This document shows, piece after piece, positions 50,000 through 60,915 of a DNA stretch of 64,000 bases. Each line of letters begins with the position of its first letter. The first letter of the stretch is position 1. Source of the stretch: Medicago truncatula (Eukaryota > Streptophyta > Magnoliopsida > Fabales > Fabaceae). The position numbers and the translations under genes are program-made. The stretch lies in assembly GCF_003473485.1 (NCBI RefSeq), contig NC_053044.1:49640091-49704090 (forward strand), in the 5' to 3' direction. The notes beneath the pieces are model-generated. The model had not been told where the DNA came from. It did not search any database and saw only the letters and a list, made by a program, of their open reading frames with translations.

Positions 50000-50675
50000 C
50001 ATTCTCTTTTATATATAGTATAGTATAAATAAATAACATATATAATAATTCAAAATATTAACTTAATCATAAAGCTAAAATATATCAAATCACCATAATA
50101 AACTATCATGTTCATAAACTTGTATTAAAATACATAAATTATCCCACAAAATCATAATAAGGTCATGCTCTAATACAATATTATAAATACTTTAATAAGT
50201 CAAAATATTGACTTAACTATAAGTTCAAAATATACCAGACAACTATAATAAAGTGTGATGCACATAACCTTGTATTAAAATACATAAATCACCCTACCAA
50301 ATCATTAAAAATCCAAAAGGTAATATATAAAAAAAAGAGATTCATAAGATTCTAAAATTGTTTAAAGTTAACCGATTTTACATTTTTTTACCGTACCGAT
50401 GCCGTGCCTGGTTACGGGAGTGGTTATGGTGCATAAGGAAATCCTTATACACCGTGCATAAATCCCAACATAATTGCTTCATACTCCCCCAAAGTGAGCC
50501 AAAACCATTTTTATTCAAAATAAAAGAAATCTGATGGTTGTGATGTGTTTATGCACGGTGCATAAGGAAATAACTTATGCACCATAACTTTTGCCCCTGG
50601 TTACTACTTAGTTGAAAATAGATATTTATGAATGATAATCAAATGTCTTGGAAGTATTTTACCGGTTAACATAAA
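50000..50675. other. AT-rich intergenic DNA with local duplications
   Basis: Phrases such as 'AATATTGACTTAA' and 'CTTGTATTAAAATACATAAA' recur at about 50055-50145 and 50200-50285. 'GGTGCATAAGGAAAT' near 50430 and 50555 is an imperfect repeat. No gene is recognised. Confidence 0.5.
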
Positions 50676-50684
50676 TTTTAATCA

Positions 50685-50995
50685 GGGTGAATAGTGTTTT
50701 TCCCCCTCGTAATATATGTCATTTCCAGTTTTCACCCTTATGAAATTTTTCGTCTGATTTGTATCCTTGTAAATTTTTTTTTTTCGGCTCACCACCCTCC
50801 ACCCTCCAACTCACTAAATGAGCTTATGTGGCGCTGACATGGATTTTTCTTTTAATATTTATTTATTTTTTCACTTGCCATGTTTGAAAATTGGTTTTTT
50901 ATTTAAATTTGTTAACTTTTATTTTTGTATTTTTAAAACTCAATATTAATAATAATAATTCATAAAACCTCAAAATTACAAATATAAAACTGGAA
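50685..50995 (+). repeat. MULE left terminal inverted repeat (311 bp)
   Basis: It matches the inverted 56147-56461 with only a handful of differences: a TG indel at the tip, one T/C change in the ATATGTCATTT block, poly-T length around TTTCGGCTCACC, and CATG/CACG near TTGCCATGTTTG. It holds a GC-richer block (CACCACCCTCCACCCTCCAA), then an AT-rich inner part. Confidence 0.93.
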
Positions 50996-51155
50996 TGGAA
51001 AGGGAATATGTAACGTTTTTTGAACTTGAACATCAGACATTCAGACAAAGAAACCCAAAAATTGAAATCGAAACACTAAGTTCTGTAACACAAACCCTAT
51101 AGAAATCGAAACCCAGAAAATCGTAACCCAGAAACGAAGGTGACGAAAGAAGAAG

Positions 51156-54100
51156 ATGGTGGCGAAAGGTGCGAAGAACAAAACAAAAACCCTACGAAAG
51201 AAGAAGAAGGTCGCGAAAGAAACGAAGGTGACGCGGAAAGAAGGAGAGAAGACGAACGAAGTTGCGAAGAAGATGCATGAAACGATCGAAGGACAATCGA
51301 CGGTTATGAAAAACGTTGGAGCTCCAGTTGCTGATGTAAGTTGTCTATTATGTGAATCCCTTTACTTTCCTCTGTTTACTCCTATGAATATGCATGCTAT
51401 TTCTTTGTTTATTCTTGTTGTGGTACTGTTAACGAGGAAAAGGAGGAAAACGTTAAAGATGTTGTGAATTTTTTAGGGTTTTTAATTGATGTGAACTTGT
51501 TATGTTGTTTGTCTATTGTGGTATGTGGGGTCTGTGTGTGGGGTCGTTAAAGACACGTGTCTTAATGTTATTGGTCCAATTTTTTGAGTGCAGGACAACA
51601 CCAAGTTCAACTGCATTTTTCACCATGGGGGAGAGTTTGTCAGGGAAGAAACCATATTCTACAGAGGTGGGGTTCAAACCCTTGTGTCTGACTTAGTTCC
51701 AGATGCTTGGAAAGTAGGTGTTATTAGGCAACTTGTTTGTAGCTGGGGTTATCAAGACCATGAGATTAGGCTGTGGTGTAAAATGGATAGGATTGAGAAT
51801 GACTTTGTTCAAGTTGATCTAGACAACATTGCAGATGAGATTGCCATCTATGCTGTGGGTGAAGGAATTGATGGACAAATTTTTGTTGAGCATAATGTTA
51901 CTAATATGTCTGTCAAGGTTGATATGCCTAACTTTGTGGATTTGAATGAGTCTAGTGGGGAAGATGAAGACAATTTGATGATGTATTCCAGTGATGATGG
52001 TGGTGCCAAAGGTTTGAAGTTTGATGACAGTGAGGATGAGAGGGCTACTGCACTTAATGATGGGTTTGCCTATGTTGAAGTGGATGCACCTGTGAGTGGA
52101 ACTAATAGAGTAGATGTTGGTGGGAAGTCTTTGAGGATTAAGACTTGTGCTTCAAAATCACCATTGAAGAGCAATACTCCTAAGAAAAAAATGAAAGTGA
52201 AGATACTTACACATAAAGGGAATAAAGTTGATGATGAAGCAGAAGAGTACCATAGTGATGAACTATATAGCTCAGACCCTGATAACTCTGACCATGAGAA
52301 TGGGCCCAAATATGCAAAGTTTAGAAAGGAGCAATTAAATGAAAAGTATGAGTTTAAGTTAGGTATGGAGTTTAATTCACTTAGAGAATTCAAGGATGCA
52401 ATAATTGAGTGGAATGTGCTGAATGGGCATGAAATAAAGATGCCAAAAAATGAACCTGGTAGGGTAAGGGTAATTTGCAAACAACAATGTGGTTATATGG
52501 TCTTTTGCTCTAGAGTGGGGACCAGTCACACTTATCAAATAAAGTCTTTGGATAGAGACCACACTTGTGCAAGGAAAACAAAAAACAAATCTGCTTGTTC
52601 TAGGTGGGTGGCTAACTTTGCTGTGGTTAAGAAGCTGCAAACAAATAAGAAGGTAACCATAGAGGACATCATGGATGACATGAGGACGAATCATGCAGTG
52701 GGTATCACCAAAGGTAGGGCGTGGAAAGCTAAACAGATAGCTCAGAAAATTGTTGAGGGTGATGCTGATTGTCAATACTCAATGATAAGGAGATATGCTG
52801 CTGAACTTAAAAGAGTGTGTCCTGGAAATAGTGTGAGTATCAATGTTGATAGGCCAGATCCAGGATTACAACCCAGGTTTGGATCTTTTTACTTTTGTTT
52901 TGATGGTTGCAAAAAAGGGTTTACAAATGGATGTAGGCCATTTATTGGGGTTGATGGTTGTCATCTAAAGACAAAGTATGGGGGTCAACTGCTCATTGCT
53001 GTTGGTAGAGACCCAAATGACCAGTACTTTCCTCTTGCATTTGGCATTGTTGAAACTGAGTGCAGGGCAAGCTGGAAGTGGTTCATGGAGTTGCTGTTGG
53101 ATGACATTGGGAAAGATAAAAGATATGTATTCATATCAGATCAGCAGAAGGTAAATGTTGTCAGTCTATTTCATGTATTTAATTAATATATAGATCATAG
53201 ATTAATATTGTAACATTATTGGTGTTGAATATTTCAGGGACTAATGAGTGTGTTTGAAGAGATGTTTGAGACTGTTGAGCACAGGTTCTGCCTAAGACAT
53301 TTGTATGCTAACTTCAAGAAGAAATTTGGTGGAGGTACTCTTATAAGGGACTTGATGATGGGAGCTGCTAAAGCTACATATTTTCAAGGTTGGAAGGCAA
53401 AGATGGATGAGATTAAGAAGGTTGATGCAGGTGCATGGGAATGGTTGATGGGCCAACCAACTAAATGCTGGTGTAAGCATGCCTTTAGCTACTACTCTAA
53501 ATGTGATGTTCTGATGAATAACCTGTCTGAGTCATTTAATGCTACAATCTTAGTTGCTAGGGATAAACCTTTTCTGACTATGTGTGAGTGGATTAGGAAT
53601 TACTTGATGAATAGGATGTCAACATGTAGAGTTAAGCTTGAGAGATGGCATCATAACATTATGCCCATGCCTAGGAAGAGATTAGATAAGGAAGTTTTTA
53701 TGAGTGGGCAATGGACACCAAATTGGTCAATAGGTGATGAGTGGCAAGTAACCCATAGCTATAATCAGCAGCAATTCATTGTGAACACTGATAAGAGAAC
53801 ATGTGCATGTGGCTTTTGGGAGTTGGTTGGGATCCCATGTAGGCATGCAGTTGCTGCATTAGGATATAGAATGCAAAATCCTGAGGACTTTGTTGATCCA
53901 TGTTACTCAAGAAGGTCATATGAATTGTGTTATGAACATGCTATCAGTGCAATTAATGGTCCTGAGATGTGGCCTGAAGTTGAATCTGAGCAAATCATGC
54001 CACCTCACTACAGAAGAGGTCCAGGAAGGCCTAAAAAACTTAGGATTAGGGAATTTGATGAACATGGAGGTAGGATGAGAAGGCCTGCAGTAGCTTATAG

Positions 54101-54808
54101 ATGTACCAAATGTGACAAAATAGGTCATAACAAACGCAAATGCAAAAGTGCTTTCCAAGACCCAGAAGCTGCTAAGAGACAGGTAACTTATAATATGTGT
54201 TTTAATTTTCCTTTTTTAATTCAAGAATTTACTTTAATCTAATTTTGGATTGAATGTTTCAGAGGAAACCTTCCAAGAAGAATAGTGGTGGTGCAAGCAC
54301 TAGTCATGATGGACATGTAGTTAACAATGAGTCTGGAGAAGCAGGGAACACTCATATTGATGGCAATATTGAAACTGTCAACACAGGTCAACAAGGACAA
54401 CCTTCTGAAATTGACCAAAACCTATTTGGTGATATACCAGATGAGGTTTTTGCTTCTATGCCTGAAATCCAGCCCACTGAAACTGAAGTACCACAACAAA
54501 ATGAAGTGGCAGAACTAATTCAAGTTGAGAATGTCAATGTTGATGTTGCAGATAGACCAAGGATGATGAATGGACCAAGAATGATGGGTGGACCAAGGAT
54601 GATTAATGGACCAAGAATGATGGGTGGACCAACAATGGGTAATGGACCTAAGCTGAATGATGGACCTAAGTTGAAGAAGAGAAGCAGTAACAGGTTAAGG
54701 AAGTTGAAGACAAAAGCAATTATTGGTCCAGGTGCTAGTGTTGATGAGCCATTTCTGTTGGATGAAACTGAAGAAGGAGTGCTTACACAAGAAGAAAAGA
54801 AGAATTGA
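51156..54808 (+). CDS. MURA-like MULE transposase (four exons, 1075 aa)
   Basis: Exons 51156-51335, 51594-53150, 53238-54182 and 54263-54808 join in frame with GT-AG borders. The N-terminus is very Lys-rich (possible nuclear signal). Residues about 62-125 look like the PB1-like start of plant MuDR proteins ('FNCIFHHGGEFV'), then an acidic stretch. About 312-384 is the MuDR DNA-binding domain ('YEFKLGMEFNSLREFKDAI' to 'DRDHTCAR'). The DDE core has D514 ('GVDGCHLK'), D576 ('ISDQQKGL') and likely E677 ('NLSESFN'), with 'FCLRHLYANFKKKF' between. A SWIM finger follows (C768, C770, C780, H782), an AT-hook 'GPGRPKK' (about 840), a CCHC knuckle (C868, C871, H876, C881) and hexapeptide repeats (about 992-1033). 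All motifs are intact. It would cut and rejoin the element ends in the nucleus. Confidence 0.95.
54554..54679 (+). repeat. 18-bp coding minisatellite in the transposase
   Basis: Seven units of 18 bp (GGACCAAGGATGATGAAT type) encode hexapeptides: RPRMMN, GPRMMG, GPRMIN, GPRMMG, GPTMGN, GPKLND, GPKLKK. Units decay towards the 3' end. Confidence 0.9.
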
Positions 54809-54861
54809 CTGCAATCTAAATTTTGCATTTTGTTTGTAATGACTGTTAGTTAGCACTTTAT

Positions 54862-55065
54862 GGTACTATGTTGTAATGACTTGAAGCTCTTATTTTGGTT
54901 TATGTCTTTTAGAAGACCTACACTTTTATGTGCAATCTTTTGGCTTCTGACAATTAGAAGTTTATGCACTTAATGTGCACTCTTTTGGTTTCTGACTTTT
55001 ACAAGTTTATGCACTTAATGTGCAATCTTTTGGTACTATGTTGTAATGACTTGAAGCACTTTATG
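54862..55065. repeat. 45-bp tandem repeats between the two convergent MULE genes
   Basis: The unit TGCAATCTTTTGGCTTCTGA and following bases occurs at 54931, 54976 and 55021 (the third copy partial). GGTACTATGTTGTAATGACT stands at 54862 and again at 55032. It lies in the 482-bp gap between the two stop codons and so in both 3' ends. Confidence 0.85.
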
Positions 55066-55290
55066 TGCATGATTATGTAATATATCCTCACTATTATGTG
55101 CTATCTATTATCAGTTTAATTGAAGTGTGAATTTTGTGCTATGTAATTGAAATCAACTGATAAATTCATGGAACAATACAACAAGTACAATACGTTACAT
55201 GAACTGATAAATTAGAGCAAATTACATCAACTGATACACTTGAAAAACTTACATAAACTAAAACGTACAACATAAACTAAAGTTTATGTC

Positions 55291-55967
55291 TCAAATAAAC
55301 TTCAATACAACAGCAAAAAAAATCCATGACAACACAAGTGCAAACTCAAGGATAGAAGTTTTCTTTCTTTCATTCTGTAACTTCTGCTTAGTTTTGACAT
55401 GCTTGCTAGAGACACTTTCCTTCATATAATCCTTGCTCAATTCATTTCCAAATTCAATTCCAATTTCCTTCCCAATTTCTTTCCCAATCTCTTTCCCAAA
55501 TTGCTTTAAGTAATCAGATATCACTAAACAATTTTCACACCCAACTACATCATTATTTGAGGAACAATCATTCTTTGAGGACACATTTTGAAAGCTACTA
55601 GAACCAATGTTGCTCAAACCACCATCACCTTCACTGTTCTTTGCAGCCAGTTTTTTAAGCATGGCTTTAACTCTAGGTGAATGAAGCTCATCATCCCATA
55701 TGAACAATTTGCAATGGTAATCATTCTACACACAAAAAAAAATCAAATTTCTTACATTAGAATATATTTTTTCGATTTTTTTTGACCAATTACATACAAA
55801 TCAGATTTCAAATCACTTACCTCCCAAAAGTTTCGACATCTCCAAAATTTCCTCTTTGGATTTTCATCAGTATTTGATACCCACAATTTCATCACCTCAT
55901 TACAGCCACACTTCGGTAGATTTCGTCCAACTGGGTAGCCAACATCTGAAGCTTTGCTTCCTCCCAT
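55291..55967 (-). CDS. GRF zinc-finger protein with C-terminal membrane anchor, second MULE gene
   Basis: Exons 55967-55821 and 55725-55291 join in frame (GT-AG, phase 0) to 193 aa. Residues 20-61 form a GRF-type finger: C20-G-C22, 'NPKRKFWRC' with C44, then C54 in 'CKLFIWDDE'. The intron splits the finger just before the final part. GRF fingers in APE2, NEIL3 and TOP3A bind single-stranded DNA. Residues about 120-140 repeat 'EIGKEIGKEIG', a charged helical stretch. The last 21 residues ('FALVLSWIFFAVVLKF') are a membrane segment, as in tail-anchored proteins. It is convergent to the transposase, like mudrB and mudrA, but I see no likeness to MURB. A decayed relative sits beside another MULE remnant at 11523-11975. 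Its role is unknown. Confidence 0.88.
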
Positions 55968-56146
55968 TTCAGAAACCCTAATAGTAAGACAAAGATGAGG
56001 AATACGAATACGAATACAAATAGGAAGAAATTTTTCAAATTTCTAGGATTGGGTTTAAGGACATGAAGAAATCGAAATAGGGTGATAATGGTGAAGAAGA
56101 GCAGGTACGAAGGAGAAGAAGAGGATGAAGGAGAAAGTGGGATGAA

Positions 56147-56461
56147 TTCCAGTTTTATATTTGTAATTTTGAGGTTTTATGAATTATTATTATTAATATT
56201 GAGTTTTAAAAATACAAAAATAAAAGTTAACAAATTTAAATAAAAAACCAATTTTCAAACGTGGCAAGTGAAAAAATAAATAAATATTAAAAGAAAAATC
56301 CATGTCAGCGCCACATAAGCTCATTTAGTGAGTTGGAGGGTGGAGGGTGGTGAGCCGGAAAAAAAAAAAATTTACAAGGATACAAATCAGACGAAAAATT
56401 TCATAAGGGTGAAAACTGGAAATGGCATATATTACGAGGGGGAAAAACACTATTCACACCC
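56147..56461 (-). repeat. MULE right terminal inverted repeat (315 bp)
   Basis: This is the inverted partner of 50685-50995. It probably drives the GRF gene, whose ATG lies about 180 bp inside its inner edge. Confidence 0.93.
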
Positions 56462-56470
56462 TTTTAATCA

Positions 56471-57440
56471 TCGATTTTACATGAGTTAATTCGATGTAAA
56501 ATTGATTTAAATAGCAATTTCATCACTAATTTGACACGAAATTCACACATAAAACATAAAAACCGTAAAATTTGACGATTTTACATTTTAAAACATGATT
56601 TTAACATTTTTTTCTATCTATGATGGCTTCTAACTCCCTAAAAAAAAATGTCTACTATATGTTTTGAATTGTAACAAAAAGTGACAATGATATAAAGGAA
56701 ACTATCAACCCTATTTTTATTCTTTAACATTTATTCATTTGTCGAATATCACGTCTACTTAAACACGAACTATGATAAATAGACCCTCTTTATTTTTTCT
56801 ACACCATTAACATCACTTTTTTTTCTTTCTCAATCTCCCTATCACATCACTAAACTAATTACATCATTTTCTTTTTCTCTTTCATTATTTTAAGTTGTAT
56901 ATACTCTTAAGGGTGCATACAAAACAATTTCCTTTGAATACATCCCTCCATTGCAACATTGTGATAATCGTTTAACTCATTCTTTTTCATAAGAGAAAAT
57001 ATTAATAGACACCACACCCATCCAATACACACCTTTTCTCTCTCTCTTGATTTCTCATATCTCTGTTGTGTTTTGGAGAGTGAGAATGTGAGACCCATCC
57101 GAGATGTAGATGGGGTGGATGAGGTGTTTATATAGCATCACCCATATAATAATCTCCCTCGACAAACAAACACACAAAAAAACTGATATAATATGATTAA
57201 ACAAATGCAAAATTACAACAACCCATGAAATTAAATATAAAAAAAAAAAAAAAAAATTAAGAAATTTGTTCTTTTTTATGTCTGGACCAATACACTCTCG
57301 GTCCTCTCTGTCTTTGAAATCCCAATCTCTTTTCAAATCTTTCTCTTAATTAAACCTACATATGAACACACCACATATATAATCTACGTCTCTTAACACT
57401 TAACACATCATATTCTTTATTCTTTTCACATGTTCCGGAA
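56471..57440. other. Intergenic DNA and 3' flank of the DUF7870 gene
   Basis: AT-rich. An A-run lies at about 57239-57257. The part next to 57459 is probably the 3' untranslated region of the gene on the minus strand. No other gene is seen. Confidence 0.5.
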
Positions 57441-57458
57441 CTAATCCTATTTGAGACA

Positions 57459-58622
57459 TTAACCCCACCATTGGTGCACTGCAACACCTTCATCCCTTAA
57501 TTTGCCATACAAAGCCAAACACTCCCAATAAGCCCTTCTATTTTTATTCTCAATTTTAAAACCATGTCGTGGCTTGCATTCCAAGAAAAGTTCATCAACC
57601 AAACCAATATTGTTACTTCTCATCATTTCTTCAACAACTTCGGCTTCAGCTTTCATCACAACATACTCTTCCTCTTTAACATTCTTATTCAACCAATCTG
57701 ACATTCCAATTTTCGATGACGCTTCTTTCCTTGAAGACTCCTCCTCCGTCATCACCCTTGTCTCTATCTTATACATCTCGAAATTCTTGTTCCTAGTTGG
57801 ATAATTCTTTGAAAACCAATCTGTTCCACTTCCTCCTTCTTTCTCCGGTAACCCTACGTCGATGAAAACACGGCGAGTGTAACTTTCAAGTGAATCTCCC
57901 ATCAAATCAGGTAAATACCTTGTTCGCTTCAAATACTTTCGTGATTTTCCCGATGCAGCTCTTGGTGGCTCTAACAAAACATCTTCCAGATTCTGTAATG
58001 CAATTTTCTTTGCGTCTGATGCATAACCGAAGAGCTTTCGCGGTGCAGCATGGTTCCGTTTGACATTAATAGCGGTGGCAGATTTCTTCATTGCCACCAC
58101 TACAGAGTCAAACTGTCTCACATAAACAATTTTGTAATTTTTGGGTAATTTATAAAACGACGTTGTTGGATTGTTGTTGTTTATAAGAACTGTTACAATA
58201 CCTTCAGTTTTTAGAACCCTCTCAATGAATCTAGAAGCTTCAGGAAAGTTGGTTGTGATGATAAAATCAACGGTGTTATCAACGACAGAGTTTTGTTTCT
58301 CAATGTCATTTAATGGAACATATTCTATTTCATTGTTGTAATCAGTTAAAACCTTAGAAGACTGTTCAGTTGCGACAAAAACCATTTTATGTTGTGTTTT
58401 CTTCAAGAGACCTTCATTTTTTAAGTCATTGAATAGAATGGACAATGTTTCCTCTGTATCAATTGAATTTGAAGAAGTGATTCTTTCTGCATTGATTATG
58501 AGTTGAAAGGAAGCTAAAGTTAAAATTACAAGCAATAAGCGATGACATATAGGAAGTGGCTTATTGCATTTGTTATTGCAATAGCATTTTTCTAAGATAA
58601 CATCAACAAGGTCTATAGCCAT
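57459..58622 (-). CDS. DUF7870 / SAM-methyltransferase-like membrane-anchored protein
   Basis: An intact intronless frame of 387 aa. Residues about 27-44 ('HRLLLVILTLASFQLIIN') are one membrane segment near the N-terminus after a short Cys-rich start, so a type II anchor is likely. Then comes a Rossmann-like part ('MVFVATE', 'VDFIITTNFPEASRFIERVL', 'EGIVTVLINN'), a middle part with 'AAPRKLFGYASDAKKIALQN' and 'LEPP', and the C-terminal 'RRVFIDVGLPEK' (where methyltransferases have a motif I-like 'VFIDVG') and 'RRAYWECLALYGKLRDEGVA'. This matches the plant family of At3g27230/At5g40640 as I remember it. No enzyme activity is proved for that family to my knowledge. A (GA)n tract lies in the leader (about 58737-58756). 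Confidence 0.85.
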   Translation of the reverse strand: MAIDLVDVILEKCYCNNKCNKPLPICHRLLLVILTLASFQLIINAERITSSNSIDTEETLSILFNDLKNEGLLKKTQHKMVFVATEQSSKVLTDYNNEIEYVPLNDIEKQNSVVDNTVDFIITTNFPEASRFIERVLKTEGIVTVLINNNNPTTSFYKLPKNYKIVYVRQFDSVVVAMKKSATAINVKRNHAAPRKLFGYASDAKKIALQNLEDVLLEPPRAASGKSRKYLKRTRYLPDLMGDSLESYTRRVFIDVGLPEKEGGSGTDWFSKNYPTRNKNFEMYKIETRVMTEEESSRKEASSKIGMSDWLNKNVKEEEYVVMKAEAEVVEEMMRSNNIGLVDELFLECKPRHGFKIENKNRRAYWECLALYGKLRDEGVAVHQWWG

Positions 58623-59770
58623 ATTGCTTAGATATGTATTTAATTTAATTTTTAAAAAAAGGAATATTATGTAGAGAATTTAGATGAACTATTATGTGTA
58701 TGGTAGAGAAGAAAAAGAGAGGGAATTGTGGGAGAGGCTGAGAGAGAGAGAGTGAGGGTAAAAAGGGAATTTTAGCGAGTGCAAAATCTAGAGGCAGTGT
58801 GGTTTCCACCCACAAGAGCAACACGATTAATTTGCAAAGAAGACCAAAGTGTCATTAACTCCTTCATACGTTGAAACTCCATTTTATTCAAAGTGGGGCC
58901 CAATTCGATGATGTTTTTTGGAATTATTTCATTTTAGGGTTTTGTTGTGATATGATATGATTATCCCTCCGTGTTAGTGACACGGTTGGGACAAAGTGCT
59001 GGATATCACGCAATGTATGAAGGTTTTGGGATTTTTTTTTTTTTTTTTTTTTTGAGGTTCGAAGTTTTGGGAGGAATTGATATGAATTTTGGTGGAATGA
59101 AAAGGTTGTATGGGAATGTGAAGGGTTATATAGGAGTGGATTAGAATAGATGATGAATTTTGTTTTTTTGAGGGAAAAAAGGTTGGCATCACGAAATTTG
59201 GGTTAAATCATTCACTATTTGGCTAAAGATTTTTCTCATTAGATGAAATTGTACCTTTTTTTGGATTTCCATTGTATGGGGTGGAAATCGGTCCTATCAA
59301 AAATCTGGAAATAATGTAAATTTGGGTTGGTATTTGGTAATTGCATTGACTTGCTTGTTATAACTAAGAATTACAATAGGGTATACTATAAATGGATCAA
59401 TGGCCAGTGACGATGGAAATGAATAGATTTTACAGATCACCTTATATACTTGCTTTATATACACTCTTGCTAAATATACAACGTTGTTAGTTTTGAGCTG
59501 AAGTAGTTGATTAAAAAAGTCATATATAGGAAGAAAAATCTTGTATGTTTCGTAATCAATCCATAACATAACTCAGATAGAAATCTTATCTTATTTTTGT
59601 AAGATGTGTCATGAGTCATACGTTAAATAAAATAAAATATGTAACATAAATTTATATTCAGTTAATCATGTTCATCAATGAGTAATGGTACGTAGATATG
59701 ATTAATTTAATTCACAGTTAAAATTGTGGTTAATTCAACTACCTAACTAACCATAATTGCACAATTTGCA
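58623..59770. other. Promoter side of the DUF7870 gene and AT-rich intergenic DNA
   Basis: A GA-rich leader next to 58622 is followed by a T-run at 59032-59053. No gene is recognised. Confidence 0.5.
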
Positions 59771-59778
59771 ACATGATA

Positions 59779-59896
59779 TACAATTATAAATTGACCATTT
59801 ATTTTTGTCAAAAAATAAATAAATTGACCATATATTATACAATTATAAATTGACCATTTATTTTTGTCAAAAAATAAATAAATTGACCATATATTC
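59779..59896. repeat. 59-bp tandem duplication
   Basis: CAATTATAAATTGACCATTT and the following bases to CATATAT occur at 59781 and 59840, nearly identical. Confidence 0.88.
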
Positions 59897-60006
59897 AAAT
59901 GAATTAACCACAATTTTGCATTATTTTAGCTGATAAGCTAGCTGATAGCTTTTAGCTGATAAGCTAACTGAAGTGTTTGGTAAAAATAGCGGTTCAACTA
60001 GCTGAT

Positions 60007-60175
60007 AAATGTAAAATGATAGTCCCCATGAGCTTAGCTCATTTGGTAAGGGATAATGCACAATTTGTGCAGGGGCTGGGGTTCGAACCCCAGACACCCC
60101 ACTTCTTATTCATCTTTAAGGTGAATTTCTCTGCCACTAGGCTACTTGACCAAAAAAAAAAAAAATGTAAAATGA
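60007..60175 (+). mobile_element. SINE (60020-60162) with 13-bp target duplication
   Basis: A tRNA-like head has an A-box-like TTAGCTCATTTGGTAAGGG and a perfect B-box GGTTCGAACCCC, then a short tail to a 13-14 bp A-run. AAATGTAAAATGA stands at 60007-60019 and 60163-60175. The head does not fold as a normal tRNA gene, so I call it a SINE. It is a relative of the element at 38781-38916 (same 'GGGGTTCGAACCCCAGACACC' box). Confidence 0.9.
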
Positions 60176-60527
60176 CATAAAGGGTATTCTTAATTCATAA
60201 TAAAAATTATATCATTAATTTAAGTATTTGTAATTTTGTAAACTAATTTTTCTTTAAAAAAATACTTTAAATTTATTAATTTAATATATCCTATGTATTA
60301 TAAATTAAATTAAATTTTATTCACTAAAATTTTATCTTATATTTATTATCATTTAAGTGTTTCCACTTTATAAAGAAAATAACATTTACCTCAAAAACAA
60401 AAAAAAAGGTAGCACTAATAGAGTAATACTAATAATAGAGAATAAAGAAAATAACACTTACCTCAAAAAAATAAAATAAAAAGTAACACTAATAGAATAA
60501 TAGTATTTTGTTTCGTAAAAAAAAACG

Positions 60528-60531
<4 letters not shown>

Positions 60532-60577
<46 letters not shown>

Positions 60578-60591
60578 TATATATATATATT
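60532..60591. repeat. (AT)n microsatellite, about 60 bp
   Basis: An AT run broken by a single G (about 60577), inside the Tourist-like element. Confidence 0.95.
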
Positions 60592-60915
60592 TTTTTAAAA
60601 AGTCAGCTGATATATATACAAAAATTGGAATAAAGGGATTGTAGTCTTTATTACGTAGCTTATTATAAAAATTATAATGGATAAAAATACAATTTAAATG
60701 AAATAATAAGGGTAAAATTGGAAGAAAAAGTGAGAAGCTATAAGCTCAAACGTTACTTGGAATAGCTTCTGAAAAATAGCTTATAAGCTCGTGAAATAAG
60801 CTATAAGCTCATGGTGAAAAAGTGTTACCAAACAGAGCTTTTTTTGTCAAACGAGCTTATAAGCTATAAGCTAAAAACTAAAAGCTCTTTTTTGGGTTTC
60901 CCAAACAAACCCTTA

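Larger units (their letters stand above)
50676..56470. mobile_element. Complete autonomous-looking MULE (50685-56461) with 9-bp target duplication
   Basis: The element is 5777 bp. Its ends GGGTGAATAGTGTTTTTCCC and (inverted) GGGTGTGAATAGTGTTTTTC differ by a TG indel. A perfect 9-bp duplication TTTTAATCA stands at 50676-50684 and 56462-56470, the length expected for the Mutator superfamily. Inside are two intact convergent genes: a transposase (51156-54808, +) and a GRF zinc-finger/membrane-tail protein (55291-55967, -). Each start codon lies about 160-180 bp inside its repeat, so the inverted repeats probably hold both promoters, as in maize MuDR. Nearly identical repeats and open frames suggest a recent insertion that could still be active. 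Confidence 0.95.
59929..60912. mobile_element. Large Tourist-like element with a nested SINE and (AT)n
   Basis: AGCTGATAAGCT/AGCTTATAAGCT motifs are dense in the left part (59930-60010) and, inverted, in the right part (60733-60885). GTGTTTGGTAA near 59973 matches inverted GTTTGGTAACACTTTTTCAC on the right. The right end CCCAAACAAACCC is followed by TTA (60913-60915). The left tip seems to be lost. Inside are a SINE (60020-60162) and an (AT)n run (60532-60591). Confidence 0.6.

Noticed and set aside
59779..59896. CRISPR-like repeat
   Set aside because: Only two adjacent copies with no spacers, in a plant genome; it is a simple tandem duplication.
60020..60162. tRNA gene
   Set aside because: A- and B-boxes are present, but there is no cloverleaf pairing; poly(A) and a 13-bp target duplication mark it as a SINE.
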